Positions 7,891 to 15,576 of a stretch of DNA of 64,000 nucleotides are shown piece after piece (position 1 is the first letter of the stretch; each line of letters begins with the position of its first letter). A program made the translations under genes and the position numbers. A model generated the notes under the pieces. The model was not told the origin of the DNA, did not search any database, and saw only the letters and a list, made by a program, of their open reading frames with translations. Source of the DNA: Paenibacillus sp. 1781tsa1 (GTDB lineage: Bacteria > Bacillota > Bacilli > Paenibacillales > Paenibacillaceae); contig NZ_JAMYWY010000001.1 in the NCBI RefSeq assembly GCF_024159265.1, positions 3,968,001 to 4,032,000 on the forward strand. Direction: 5' to 3'.

Positions 7891-8982
7891 TTGACCAACG
7901 TGCAAAAAGAGATTGATCGATGCAAGCTGGATGAAAAACTACCTTCCATGCCTTGGTTCGTTCAGCAATTCATGGACTACAAGCTACCTGACTTGTCCCC
8001 TTCAACCCTGCTCGAATATCTGAGAGATTATGAAGCTTTCTTCGGTTGGTTGCGAGCAGAAGGGCTGTCCGAGGCAAGCTCTAATAAAGAAGTAACTTTG
8101 AATGAACTGGAAGTCCTGCGCATGGATTCGGTTACCGCCTATCGGTTATTTCTCACAACCAAACGGGAAGGAACCAATTCCAGAATTACCGTCTCTCGCA
8201 AACTCTCTTCCCTTCGCTCCCTTTTTCATTACCTGAGCCAGATTGCGGAAGATGAAGACTTTTACCCTTTGCTGAAGCGGAACATTATGGCCAAAATCGA
8301 GATCAAACGTACCCATAAACCCAAGGACACCGCTGCCAAACTCAAAGGTAAAATTCTGGAGGAAGAGGAACTGCTAGAATTTATCGGCTATATCCTTGAA
8401 GGTTACGCTGTCGATATGGAGAAGAACAAACAGGCACTGTATTCCCATGAGCTGAACAAAGAACGGGACGCCTGCATCGCCAGCCTGATACTCAATTCAG
8501 GTTTACGGGTATCGGAAGTTGTGAACCTGAACGTCGATGACCTCGATCTGAACAACAAACTCCTGTATGTATATCGCAAAGGTAATAATGATGAGACGTA
8601 CAAAACACCCGTTTATTTCAGGGAACAGGCCAAGGACGAACTCGCGACCTATATGAACTTACGGCAATCACGTTATCGTACGCCCAAGCGAGAGAAAGGT
8701 CTGTTCATTGCTTTGCGTAACGGAGATTCAGAAGGAAGCCGAATGACCAAAAGAGCGATCCAGGCCATGATTATGAAATATGCCAAACGTTTTGGCAAAC
8801 CATACTTGACCGTGCACAAATTACGACATTCATTCGCAACCGACTATTATTTGCAAAATGATATCTACAAAACCAAGGAGCAGCTTGGACATGCTTCTAC
8901 GGAAACAACCGAGATCTATGCTCACCTTACCGACAAAACGATGTCCGAAGCCATCGAACGTCGTACTGACGACGGGATGTAA
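7891..8982 (+). CDS. xerS: Tyrosine recombinase, XerS-like
   Basis: This is a site-specific tyrosine recombinase of 363 residues. The N-terminal SAM-like core-binding domain covers about residues 20-140 (KLSSLRSLFHYL). The catalytic domain shows all the active-site residues: Arg in NSGLRVSEVVNL, Lys in YRKGNNDE, HKLRHSFATD, LGHASTETTEIYAH with the second His and the nucleophilic Tyr. Length and spacing match XerS, the single-recombinase system of streptococci and some other Bacillota that resolves chromosome dimers. I prefer TTG 7891, eight bases after GGAGG (7878-7882). An ATG at 7876 overlaps that site. No integrase-type element surrounds it, so it is probably a housekeeping gene. Confidence 0.85.
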   Translation: MTNVQKEIDRCKLDEKLPSMPWFVQQFMDYKLPDLSPSTLLEYLRDYEAFFGWLRAEGLSEASSNKEVTLNELEVLRMDSVTAYRLFLTTKREGTNSRITVSRKLSSLRSLFHYLSQIAEDEDFYPLLKRNIMAKIEIKRTHKPKDTAAKLKGKILEEEELLEFIGYILEGYAVDMEKNKQALYSHELNKERDACIASLILNSGLRVSEVVNLNVDDLDLNNKLLYVYRKGNNDETYKTPVYFREQAKDELATYMNLRQSRYRTPKREKGLFIALRNGDSEGSRMTKRAIQAMIMKYAKRFGKPYLTVHKLRHSFATDYYLQNDIYKTKEQLGHASTETTEIYAHLTDKTMSEAIERRTDDGM

Positions 8983-8997
8983 CCTCTCTAACAAGAT

Positions 8998-9052
8998 AAA
9001 AGCAGCACACCGCATCAAGGATTTTGATCCGAGAAAGGTCTGCTGCTTTTTT
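8998..9052 (+). terminator. Intrinsic terminator of the tyrosine recombinase gene
   Basis: AAAAGCAGCA (8998-9007) pairs with TGCTGCTTTT (9041-9050) and runs into T residues. The loop holds a secondary ATCAA/TTGAT stem. Confidence 0.8.
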
Positions 9053-9171
9053 GATGGATTCTCCTGATAATATAAAAATAATCTAGATCCGATGTAACAC
9101 TATAAACAATTTAGGTTTACATAATAAATATTACGTTTTATAATCTCTCTTACCTTACCCACGTAGCCTAC

Positions 9172-9702
9172 TCATTCGCTTTGCACCATCTCTAACAACG
9201 ATTTGGCTATCTCCTGCGTTTCATGAACGGAGTACCAAGCCATATCGCTTACGATGCTCCGCTCCTTAAATTGCTCTAAAGATAACCATGAGATTATCCC
9301 CACTACCCCTTCAAGCTGATCAACCAAAGTCAGATCCTTCTCTTCTCGAACCATCACGAATTTGGAATAAGAAGCATCCTTGAATCCTTCAATAACAATC
9401 CAATCATACCCGGACAGATGACTTAACATATCCTCCAGCCTGGTTGCTTTTCGTTCCATAATCGCAGTACGTTTCTCTGACATGACAACCACAGCCGCGG
9501 CCCCTGCCTCCCCAAATTGATACGAATCCGTTCCTTGTTGATCCATCTCAAAATGATCGTGTCCATCATGCTTAATCGCTGCTACCTTAAGTCCCATGGA
9601 AGAAAAGTGTCCGATCAACGCGGTTGTCAGGGTTGTCTTGCCCGTGTTTTTGTATCCGACAATCTGTATGATATGTGGCTTGGTATCACTCATTGTAGTC
9701 AT
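9172..9702 (-). CDS. mobB: Molybdopterin-guanine dinucleotide biosynthesis protein B
   Basis: MobB is a GTP-binding adaptor that assists late steps of molybdenum cofactor synthesis. The 176-residue protein has the P-loop GYKNTGKTT at residues 16-24. It is followed by AAIKHDGHDHFEMDQQGTDSYQFGEAGA, the conserved His/Asp-rich MobB stretch, and by DWIVIEGFKDASYSKFV, the Walker B-like segment with the EGFK motif. The start ATG lies nine bases after GAGGT, which overlaps the stop of moeA, so the two genes are translationally coupled. No other cofactor genes are present in the window. Confidence 0.92.
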   Translation of the reverse strand: MTTMSDTKPHIIQIVGYKNTGKTTLTTALIGHFSSMGLKVAAIKHDGHDHFEMDQQGTDSYQFGEAGAAAVVVMSEKRTAIMERKATRLEDMLSHLSGYDWIVIEGFKDASYSKFVMVREEKDLTLVDQLEGVVGIISWLSLEQFKERSIVSDMAWYSVHETQEIAKSLLEMVQSE

Positions 9703-9709
9703 CTATCAA

Positions 9710-11005
9710 CTACCTCACATGACCTGTGGGCAGTTTGAGAATACGTACCTGCTCACCCGCAGGAATACCTTTTTTCTCAGGCGGAACAACAATCAGGCAA
9801 TCACTGTCCTTAATAGTGATCATCACACTGGATTCATCTACACGGGCAGCAGCCGGTATAGCGTACACCATTCCGTTGCGGATCTCTGTGCGTCCACGTA
9901 CGAACCGTGTAAAATTGTTCACTTTCGTGTATTCTTCTTCCAAAATTGCAGTCCATTCTTCCAAATAAGGATGAGCATCCGCCTGCATAGAACGAATGGT
10001 TGGATGTACAAAGAGACAAAAACCCACAAAACATGCCCCCGGATTACCCGAAAGTGCAAAAAGTAATTTATCTTTATACACAGCAGCTGTGGTTACACTG
10101 CCTGGTCGCATCGTCACTTTGTTAAACAACATCTCCACATGTTCTTCCAGCACAAGTTCGCCCATAATATCATAATCCCCGACAGATACACCACCTGTGG
10201 TCACTACGATATCATTATCTTGTATGGCTTCTTCCAATTTGGCCCTGGCTGTATTCACATCGTCCGCAATTGAACCGTACATCACAGGCTCTCCACCTGC
10301 TTCAACGACCAGAGAGCGCAGCATGTAACTGTTACTGTTGCGAATCCGACCTGGTTGTAATGGCTCATCCACATCAAGCAATTCCGTGCCTGTTGCGAAT
10401 ATCGCCACCTTTGGACGTTGAAATACGGGAACTTCTGCTATGCCAAAAGTAGCTAACACGGACTGCTCTCCTGCTCTGATGATCGTGCCTGCTTCAAGCA
10501 ATTGCTGTCCCTCTTGGACTTCCAGTCCGATTGGTGTAATGTTAGCACCCGACAATATGTGCCGTTTCAATGCAATCCACTGTTCTCCGTTCTCTACCTT
10601 GCTCTCCGTCATCTCCATCATGACTACCGCATCTGCACCTTCCGGAACCTGTGCACCCGTCATGATGCGAGCCGTTGTACCTGAAACAATAGTGTGGTCC
10701 GAGGTGTAGCCGCAAGGAATTTCATCAATTACACGAAACCAAACTTGATGATCACTCGATGCATCTATGGTATCTGTACTTATAATCGCGAATCCATCCA
10801 TACCCGATCTCCGGAAGAATGGATACGGATGCGGTGCCTGAATGCTCTCTGCAAGAGTACGTCCATGGGCAGACTCAAGGTGAACTTTCTCTATAGAGCC
10901 TGAAGTAACTCGTGCTGCTACTTTGGCTTGGGCATCCGGGACCTGTACAGCTGTACGGTTGAACTTGGCAGTTGTCATATCATGTGAATGTGAGTTCAGT
11001 TTCAA
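9710..11005 (-). CDS. moeA: Molybdopterin molybdotransferase
   Basis: MoeA inserts molybdate into adenylated molybdopterin. The 431-residue protein has all the family domains. The N-terminal GRTLAESIQAPHPYPFFRRSGMDGFAI block is followed by a TARIMTGAQVPEGADAVVMME loop. The MoCF-binding domain is FATGTELLD...GRIRNSNSYML and VVTTGGVSVGDYD. The C-terminal domain starts after LSGNPGACFVGF. The TTG start at 11005 follows GGAGG by eleven bases; an ATG nine codons downstream is the alternative. It is the first gene of a moeA-mobB pair. No molybdenum-cofactor riboswitch was recognised upstream. Confidence 0.93.
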   Translation of the reverse strand: MKLNSHSHDMTTAKFNRTAVQVPDAQAKVAARVTSGSIEKVHLESAHGRTLAESIQAPHPYPFFRRSGMDGFAIISTDTIDASSDHQVWFRVIDEIPCGYTSDHTIVSGTTARIMTGAQVPEGADAVVMMEMTESKVENGEQWIALKRHILSGANITPIGLEVQEGQQLLEAGTIIRAGEQSVLATFGIAEVPVFQRPKVAIFATGTELLDVDEPLQPGRIRNSNSYMLRSLVVEAGGEPVMYGSIADDVNTARAKLEEAIQDNDIVVTTGGVSVGDYDIMGELVLEEHVEMLFNKVTMRPGSVTTAAVYKDKLLFALSGNPGACFVGFCLFVHPTIRSMQADAHPYLEEWTAILEEEYTKVNNFTRFVRGRTEIRNGMVYAIPAAARVDESSVMITIKDSDCLIVVPPEKKGIPAGEQVRILKLPTGHVR

Positions 11006-11203
11006 AAGTTTTCTTACCTCCTAGTGACATATCATCTTTTAAGAAAGTGTAGCCCGAATGCGGTAAGATAACAAGCACATCACTTAATTGAATCCTGTGA
11101 CAAAATCTTATTTTCATGTAGGTGTAACATTCCTTGACCTTATATTTAACATGAAAGGACTCTTGTCTGCCCATAATATAATTTACAAAGGGAGGTAATC
11201 ATC

Positions 11204-11494
11204 ATGAGTGACCAATGTGAATTATGCGGAAGAGAACCTGTGGACACGACCGTTCATCATCTGACACCCAAAGAAATGGGAGGAACCTTTCTGCCTACGG
11301 CCAACTTGTGCATCCCTTGTCACAAACAGATCCATTCGCTATATACCAATCGCGATATTGTAACGCTTGGTCTTACGGACCTGCAGTCCTTAAGACAGGA
11401 TGAACGAATGGTTCCATTTATCCGCTGGATTCGCAAACAACCTGCTTCAACCATTCCCCGTGTACGTAAATCCAATCATGTTCGCAAATCATAA
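11204..11494 (+). CDS. Small HNH-type zinc-binding protein
   Basis: This 96-residue protein has the compact HNH layout. A first Cys pair (C5, C8) is followed by the HHLTP motif (H18, H19) and by N34-LCIPC-HKQIH, which supplies the Asn, a second Cys pair (C36, C39) and the final His (H40, H44). Such domains bind zinc and a catalytic metal and usually cut nucleic acid. Many small chromosomal members, such as B. subtilis YisB, have no known role. A strong GGGAGGTAATC ribosome binding site precedes the ATG. It is not next to restriction, phage or intron genes, so a link to mobile DNA is not supported. Confidence 0.82.
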   Translation: MSDQCELCGREPVDTTVHHLTPKEMGGTFLPTANLCIPCHKQIHSLYTNRDIVTLGLTDLQSLRQDERMVPFIRWIRKQPASTIPRVRKSNHVRKS

Positions 11495-11495
11495 A

Positions 11496-11563
11496 CCAAA
11501 AAGAACAGCTCCAAGGTAGATGTGCTGGCAGAGATGAATCCGCCTTACCTTTTCACTGTTCTT
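11496..11563 (-). terminator. Long hairpin terminator between convergent genes
   Basis: AAGAACAG (11501-11508) pairs with CTGTTCTT (11556-11563), and AAGGTA (11513-11518) pairs with TACCTT (11546-11551). On the minus strand the stem is followed by TTTTT, so it would end the DUF4247 transcript. Confidence 0.65.
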
Positions 11564-11611
11564 ATGAATTGGACTATTTGATGGTTGGCAACCACGCTTA
11601 GGATTAGATTA

Positions 11612-12358
11612 TTATCTACGCCTCATAATGCGGCCGCCGCCCACTCTGGTTTTCGGTTTTTTGTAGGATTTTTTTGGTGAATCAAACAACCCGCCCAGAC
11701 CACCACTGCTTTTGTTGCGATCAATGGTTCCCTTGCTTTGATCCTTGTTGCGGTTGAATAATCCTCCGCCAGATCCCACGCTTGAATCTTTATCGCTTCC
11801 ACGCCTTGTAATCGTACCTTTCCGATCGACAGTAATAGGTGGAGCAAGCTTCTTGTCATTACTTGTTGGCGCACGGTAAGATCCTGCACTCGGTTTATAC
11901 GTATCTTTGTTGGTATATCCCCGATAGTTGCCATAACCTCGCCCGCCAAAAGAATCAAAAAGATTACCAATTAATGTAGCGGTCAGGTAGCCTTGTAGAA
12001 AAGATGAATCGTAGTTCTGCCGAACATATTCTTTGGAGTCCACCTCAACCAAGGTATCCTCGGGCTTGTTCGGGTCTTGTTGCAGGTGATAATACTCGTC
12101 CTGATACACGAGGAACATACGCTCTGTGTTCTCTGCCGAGATCTGATCCGGTTGCCTTTGGTCAGACAATTCCTGAGCCACTTCCGGAACGGTACGGTCC
12201 GAAGCCCGGTACACATAAGACGTTGAGTTACCACTACCGTTAACCGATTCAAGCGGATATGTGTCCTGAACAGAAGGTGCTCCGCACGCGGACAACAGAG
12301 ACATCACAAGGCTGAGGACCAGCATTAATTTTAATCCATGTGCCAAGCGTTTTTTCAT
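11612..12358 (-). CDS. DUF4247 domain lipoprotein
   Basis: This 248-residue protein is predicted to be a lipoprotein. A basic N-terminus and a hydrophobic stretch end in the lipobox LLSAC with the lipidated Cys at about residue 25. The mature part starts with a DUF4247-like region (residues about 30-140, with FLVYQDEYYHLQQDP and YVRQNYDSSFLQGYL). It ends in a long Gly/Ser/Arg/Lys-rich low-complexity tail finishing GGRIMRRR. The positively charged tail is unusual for a surface lipoprotein and could contact the wall or membrane. It is the last gene of the DUF350-DUF4178-DUF4247 series downstream of pspA. The function of DUF4247 is not established. Confidence 0.8.
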   Translation of the reverse strand: MKKRLAHGLKLMLVLSLVMSLLSACGAPSVQDTYPLESVNGSGNSTSYVYRASDRTVPEVAQELSDQRQPDQISAENTERMFLVYQDEYYHLQQDPNKPEDTLVEVDSKEYVRQNYDSSFLQGYLTATLIGNLFDSFGGRGYGNYRGYTNKDTYKPSAGSYRAPTSNDKKLAPPITVDRKGTITRRGSDKDSSVGSGGGLFNRNKDQSKGTIDRNKSSGGLGGLFDSPKKSYKKPKTRVGGGRIMRRR

Positions 12359-12370
12359 TGGGAACCTCTC

Positions 12371-12877
12371 CTAGCTCGAACGAATCACTTTGATATCCGC
12401 AGGAAGAATGGACTCACCCTCATACAGTGTAAATCTTCTGTCTTGCCACTCCACGCGAAGAAGCATATTATCATCGGACTGATACTGCCATACTAATTGT
12501 TCTCCAGCCTGGCCATATGGTGTTCTGCCTGCCGTAGATACCATTCCTCCATACTCTTCCTCCAGATGATATGCGCGTCCATCCAGATCCAGCAATGTAG
12601 GCACTTCATCAGGTGCATCAAGCCTGCCATCAATGGGTGTATATAGGGCGTAACGTGTGAGTTCCCGTTCTTCGATATGCAAATATCGAAATGCGGTACC
12701 ATCCTGAAGCGTGAGCACAACTGCATTTCGAGCGCGATTTTGTACCCGACCAACGACTTCATAAGTGACGAGAGAAACCTCACAGATATCACCAGGTGCA
12801 AGCTGTAGCATCGTTTTCTCTGCCTGCGGTGGTTCAGGTTTCGTTAGTATTCCTTTAATTCGTTTCCATACACTCAT
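12371..12877 (-). CDS. DUF4178 domain protein
   Basis: This 168-residue protein has no signal peptide and matches DUF4178, a mostly beta-strand domain of unknown function. Visible elements are LQLAPGDICEVSLVTYEVVGRV near residues 25-45, FRYLHIEERELTRYALY, and LEEEYGGMVSTAGRTPYG. The W-Q/Y-x-S ending with LRVEWQDRRFTLYEGE is also characteristic. It lies 12 bases upstream of DUF4247 and 23 bases downstream of DUF350. In several bacterial groups these three families occur together, sometimes with PspA homologues or polyamine enzymes. That supports a shared membrane role but does not prove it. Confidence 0.78.
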   Translation of the reverse strand: MSVWKRIKGILTKPEPPQAEKTMLQLAPGDICEVSLVTYEVVGRVQNRARNAVVLTLQDGTAFRYLHIEERELTRYALYTPIDGRLDAPDEVPTLLDLDGRAYHLEEEYGGMVSTAGRTPYGQAGEQLVWQYQSDDNMLLRVEWQDRRFTLYEGESILPADIKVIRSS

Positions 12878-12900
12878 GAGAATTACTCCTGTTCCTTATC

Positions 12901-13302
12901 TTATAAACAAGCTGCAATAATCAGTGCGCCCACGATATGTAAAGCGCCGGAGAACAACCCGTAACCTGTCTTCCCTTGCTGAATTCCAGTATCCAGATCG
13001 AGATTGGCCCATCTGCGAATCATAAAGTGAACGACACTCTCCAGAATCAACAAAATGATAAAGGATACCACGGACACCAACAGCGCTTCTCCAAGATGAC
13101 CAGCCGTAGAAATGGACGTAGCAAGTACATAGCCTTGTGCAAATAATTTCATCACCATACGAGTGGTAACTGCCATGTTGCCAGCCTTAACTTCAGCAAA
13201 ATCCTTATATTTCGTGAACAGTGAATCGACATACATCAAGACAAACAGCAAAACCGAACCAGATACTGTCCAGACCAGCATCGCCAAAATGTTCAAATCC
13301 AT
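12901..13302 (-). CDS. DUF350 (UPF0719) membrane protein
   Basis: This is a 133-residue integral membrane protein with four predicted hydrophobic segments: about residues 5-25, 50-70, 75-95 and 110-130. Family features are the early Asp-rich linker DSLFTKYKDFAEVKAGNMAVTTRM and the closing ALHIVGALIIAACL. DUF350 is found with PspA-like and DUF4178 genes in many bacteria, including the E. coli yjfL neighbourhood. Its role is unknown, and small ion- or lipid-related functions have been suggested only by association. It is the first gene after pspA, 95 bases downstream, with a weak hairpin in between. Confidence 0.8.
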   Translation of the reverse strand: MDLNILAMLVWTVSGSVLLFVLMYVDSLFTKYKDFAEVKAGNMAVTTRMVMKLFAQGYVLATSISTAGHLGEALLVSVVSFIILLILESVVHFMIRRWANLDLDTGIQQGKTGYGLFSGALHIVGALIIAACL

Positions 13303-13337
13303 TTACACAGCCCCCACATCTCAACATGAACCGCATT

Positions 13338-13370
13338 TAAAAGCGAAGGAGAAACGCTCTTCTCCTCCGC
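13338..13370 (-). terminator. Weak hairpin after pspA (attenuator or terminator)
   Basis: GCGAAGGAGAA (13343-13353) pairs with TTCTCCTCCGC (13360-13370) with one mismatch. On the minus strand four T follow. It may reduce transcription into the DUF350 gene rather than stop it. Confidence 0.5.
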
Positions 13371-13397
13371 CGGTTAACCCTGCTGACAACCAAGGTA

Positions 13398-14069
13398 TTA
13401 GTTTTTATTATCGTACTGTTTCATCAATGCTGCGAGTTCGTCTTCAACAGCCTGATCTTTACCCAACTTCTCGAACTCCTCATCAAGCGATTTGCCTTTG
13501 GAAGACATCTCGTTGCTTGCTTCTGCCTGTGCTTCCATCTGCATCATTTTCTCTTCCATGCGCTTCATACCAGCACTTGCAGTATCGGAGCCAAACCCAT
13601 TCAACGCTTTGTTGATTTCCGTTTGCGCTTTTGCTGCATTGTAGCGGGCTACCAGTGTTTCGCGTTTGTTCTTCATTTGAGTCAGTTGCTTACGCATCTC
13701 GTCCAGCTTGCCACGCAGGTTATCTGCAGAAGCCTTGTTTTGATCATAGCTGGTTTTGTACTCAACCATCTTCTCTTCAGCCGCTTTTTTCTCTTCCAAA
13801 GCCTTGCGGGCCAGATCCAAGTTTTGAGCACGTGCCGCCGTATGCGCCTGCTCTTCACGTTTTTTCACCAGAGCTTCCTGCTCCTCGAATAGCTGCTTGA
13901 ATTTCTTCTCAATGGCGATCTGTTGAGCTACTGCTTTCTCCGCATCTTCCAGGTCTTCTTGCATGTCACGGATATATTGGTCCGTCATCTTGATTGGGTC
14001 TTCCGCCTTGTCAATAATGGCGTTGATGTTAGACATGGTTAAATCACGCAAACGTTTGAAAATGGACAT
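13398..14069 (-). CDS. pspA: PspA/IM30 family envelope-stress protein
   Basis: PspA/IM30 proteins are ESCRT-III-like, peripheral membrane proteins that form coiled-coil assemblies and protect damaged membranes. This copy is 223 residues. It starts with MSIFKRLRDLTMSNINAIIDKAEDP, the amphipathic N-terminal helix. It is then almost entirely helical, with Lys/Glu/Ala/Gln-rich coiled coils between about residues 28 and 190. I choose ATG 14069 because GGAGG lies just upstream and the protein then starts exactly like other family members. A longer in-frame ATG at 14174 lies beyond the promoter. A sigma-W-type promoter sits 44-71 bases upstream, and the DUF350-DUF4178-DUF4247 genes follow. Confidence 0.93.
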   Translation of the reverse strand: MSIFKRLRDLTMSNINAIIDKAEDPIKMTDQYIRDMQEDLEDAEKAVAQQIAIEKKFKQLFEEQEALVKKREEQAHTAARAQNLDLARKALEEKKAAEEKMVEYKTSYDQNKASADNLRGKLDEMRKQLTQMKNKRETLVARYNAAKAQTEINKALNGFGSDTASAGMKRMEEKMMQMEAQAEASNEMSSKGKSLDEEFEKLGKDQAVEDELAALMKQYDNKN

Positions 14070-14112
14070 TATGTTATTCCTCCTAGTCGATATTACATCG
14101 TATATAAACATA

Positions 14113-14140
14113 CATACGTAACAATCTACAACTCGTTTCA
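14113..14140 (-). promoter_or_regulatory. Sigma-W-type (ECF) promoter of pspA
   Basis: On the minus strand TGAAAC (14135-14140) is separated by exactly 16 bases from CGTATG (14113-14118). This matches the sigma-W consensus TGAAAC-N16-CGTA known from B. subtilis, where pspA is a sigma-W target. Confidence 0.85.
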
Positions 14141-14187
14141 ATTTTAGCAAATAAAATAAAATCAAAACAAGCAATTGTTTAGGAAGA

Positions 14188-14520
14188 TCACATTTCCTTG
14201 TTGAGATGATCCTCCATTAGCCTCTCTGCAGTCTGCACGATTTCGTCGATCTGCATCCGTGTAATGGAATCAAAATGGATTCCCATGATTACCGTAACGG
14301 TCATTTTTAATTGTTGGGCAGCCTTTCGGGCAAGCCGCTCACACAGTTCTTGTTCCTTATGTCCCGGAATATGGACCGTCGTGCCGCTGACCCGCTCATC
14401 TTCCACATAGAACGTGGCTACAGCGCCAATATGAGCCTTTCCTCCGGTAACGAGAAAAACCTTATCCTCTCCTGCTTCAATCACCTGTAAACGTATGGAT
14501 TTCAAATCATATGTACTCAT
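14188..14520 (-). CDS. Small protein resembling the LpdD-like prenylated-flavin chaperone domain
   Basis: This 110-residue cytoplasmic protein is not firmly identified. Visible features are an N-terminal strand KSIRLQVIEAGEDKVFLVTGGKAHIGAVATFYVED and a closing helix IDEIVQTAERLMEDH. The GGKAHIGAVA stretch resembles the LpdD-like domain of small proteins that accompany UbiD-type decarboxylases, but no UbiD or UbiX is nearby. It lies upstream of pspA on the same strand with the sigma-W promoter between them, so it is probably a separate transcription unit. A weak purine-rich site lies before its ATG. Confidence 0.5.
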   Translation of the reverse strand: MSTYDLKSIRLQVIEAGEDKVFLVTGGKAHIGAVATFYVEDERVSGTTVHIPGHKEQELCERLARKAAQQLKMTVTVIMGIHFDSITRMQIDEIVQTAERLMEDHLNKEM

Positions 14521-14674
14521 AGTTATTCCACCAATCCTTTTCTATATGTTATATATGGAGGAATTATGGCTGTCATGAATTAAATCAGCAATGAAACTTC
14601 TCACACTGCGCATATTTTTTCAAACCCCCGGGCATACCAAAGAGAACGTCATTTTGGAAAAGGAGGCTGTTATT

Positions 14675-15469
14675 GTGCGCGTACGCCTCATTATGCTGAT
14701 GGTTATCGTTATTTTTCTCGGAGGATATCAAGCTCCACCAGTTTCATCACGGGATGCTTCAGACCCGCCAAGTGAATCGGTATCCAGTTCTGATTCCGTA
14801 GAAGAAGAACAACTGACACTGGGACAGTTACGTCAAAAATATGCCGATACGTTCAAAACCAATGGTCCTTCAACGAAACAGGTTGCGCTGACATTTGATG
14901 ATGTGCCCGATCCACGGTTCACTCCGCAAGTGTTGGATCTGCTGAAAAAGTATAAAGTCAGAGCTACTTTTTTCATCGTTGGTAGTCGTGCTGAGAAGCA
15001 CCCCGATTTGGTAAAAAGGATTGTTAAGGAAGGGCACATTGTTGGCAATCACAGCTACAATCATCCAGAGTTCAGTAAACTGTCGATGAATGCCTTCCGC
15101 AAACAAATTTTACATACCGGGGATATCATTCGCCATTTGGCGGGATACACGCCCAAGATGATTCGACCTCCGTACGGAGACATTAATGAAGAACAGCTGA
15201 AATGGGCTGCCAGACAACATTATAGTATTGTGAACTGGAACGTTGACTCCCTGGACTGGAAAGGTCTTCCCAAGGAAAAGGTGAAAGATAACATTTTATC
15301 TGCCGTAAAACCTGGATCCATCATTCTGCAACATGCAGGAGGCGGTGTAGGATCCAATCTGAATGGCACGATCGAGGCCTTGCCTGAAATTATTGAGGAA
15401 CTGCGTAACCGGGGGTATGAACTGGTTACCTTGGACGAAATGCTCGGATTACCGAAGGCCAAAGAATAG
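14675..15469 (+). CDS. Secreted polysaccharide deacetylase (NodB/CE4)
   Basis: This 264-residue enzyme belongs to carbohydrate esterase family 4, which removes N-acetyl groups from chitin-like glycans or peptidoglycan outside the cell. A signal/anchor segment (RLIMLMVIVIFLGGY) is followed by a Ser/Glu-rich linker. The NodB domain has motif 1 TFDDVPD, the metal-binding HSYNHPE, motif 3 RPPYGDIN, motif 4 NWNVDSLDWKG and motif 5 ILQHAGG. Motif 1 has Val where Gly is usual (DDVPD instead of DDGP). I choose GTG 14675, eight bases after AAAGGAGG. The longer reading from 14591 lacks a ribosome binding site. Deacetylase activity seems intact because both Asp and the two His remain. Confidence 0.9.
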   Translation: MRVRLIMLMVIVIFLGGYQAPPVSSRDASDPPSESVSSSDSVEEEQLTLGQLRQKYADTFKTNGPSTKQVALTFDDVPDPRFTPQVLDLLKKYKVRATFFIVGSRAEKHPDLVKRIVKEGHIVGNHSYNHPEFSKLSMNAFRKQILHTGDIIRHLAGYTPKMIRPPYGDINEEQLKWAARQHYSIVNWNVDSLDWKGLPKEKVKDNILSAVKPGSIILQHAGGGVGSNLNGTIEALPEIIEELRNRGYELVTLDEMLGLPKAKE

Positions 15470-15500
15470 AATAACCGTCTCAGGAAATTATGAACATATT

Positions 15501-15545
15501 AAAAGGGTGCTGTTCAATCGCAAGTTAGCGACTGGCAGACACCCT
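15501..15545 (-). terminator. Hairpin terminator shared by the deacetylase and LysM-3D genes
   Basis: AGGGTGCTG (15504-15512) pairs with CAGACACCCT (15536-15545) with a bulged A, and an inner TCGC/GCGA stem closes the loop. The minus strand then has TTTT. It lies between convergent genes. Confidence 0.65.
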
Positions 15546-15576
15546 GTTTGAATTCATTTTAGATGTAATTTACGCT

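Noticed and set aside
7876..8982. Integrase of a prophage or integrative element
   Set aside because: The recombinase has XerS-like length and motifs, and its neighbours are ordinary chromosomal genes. No tRNA target, attachment repeats or phage genes are visible.
10980..11203. Molybdenum-cofactor riboswitch before moeA
   Set aside because: The region lacks the conserved blocks of that motif and no clear structured leader could be built.
11204..11494. HNH protein as part of a restriction or homing system
   Set aside because: No methylase, phage gene or intron is near. Such small HNH proteins are common as single chromosomal genes.
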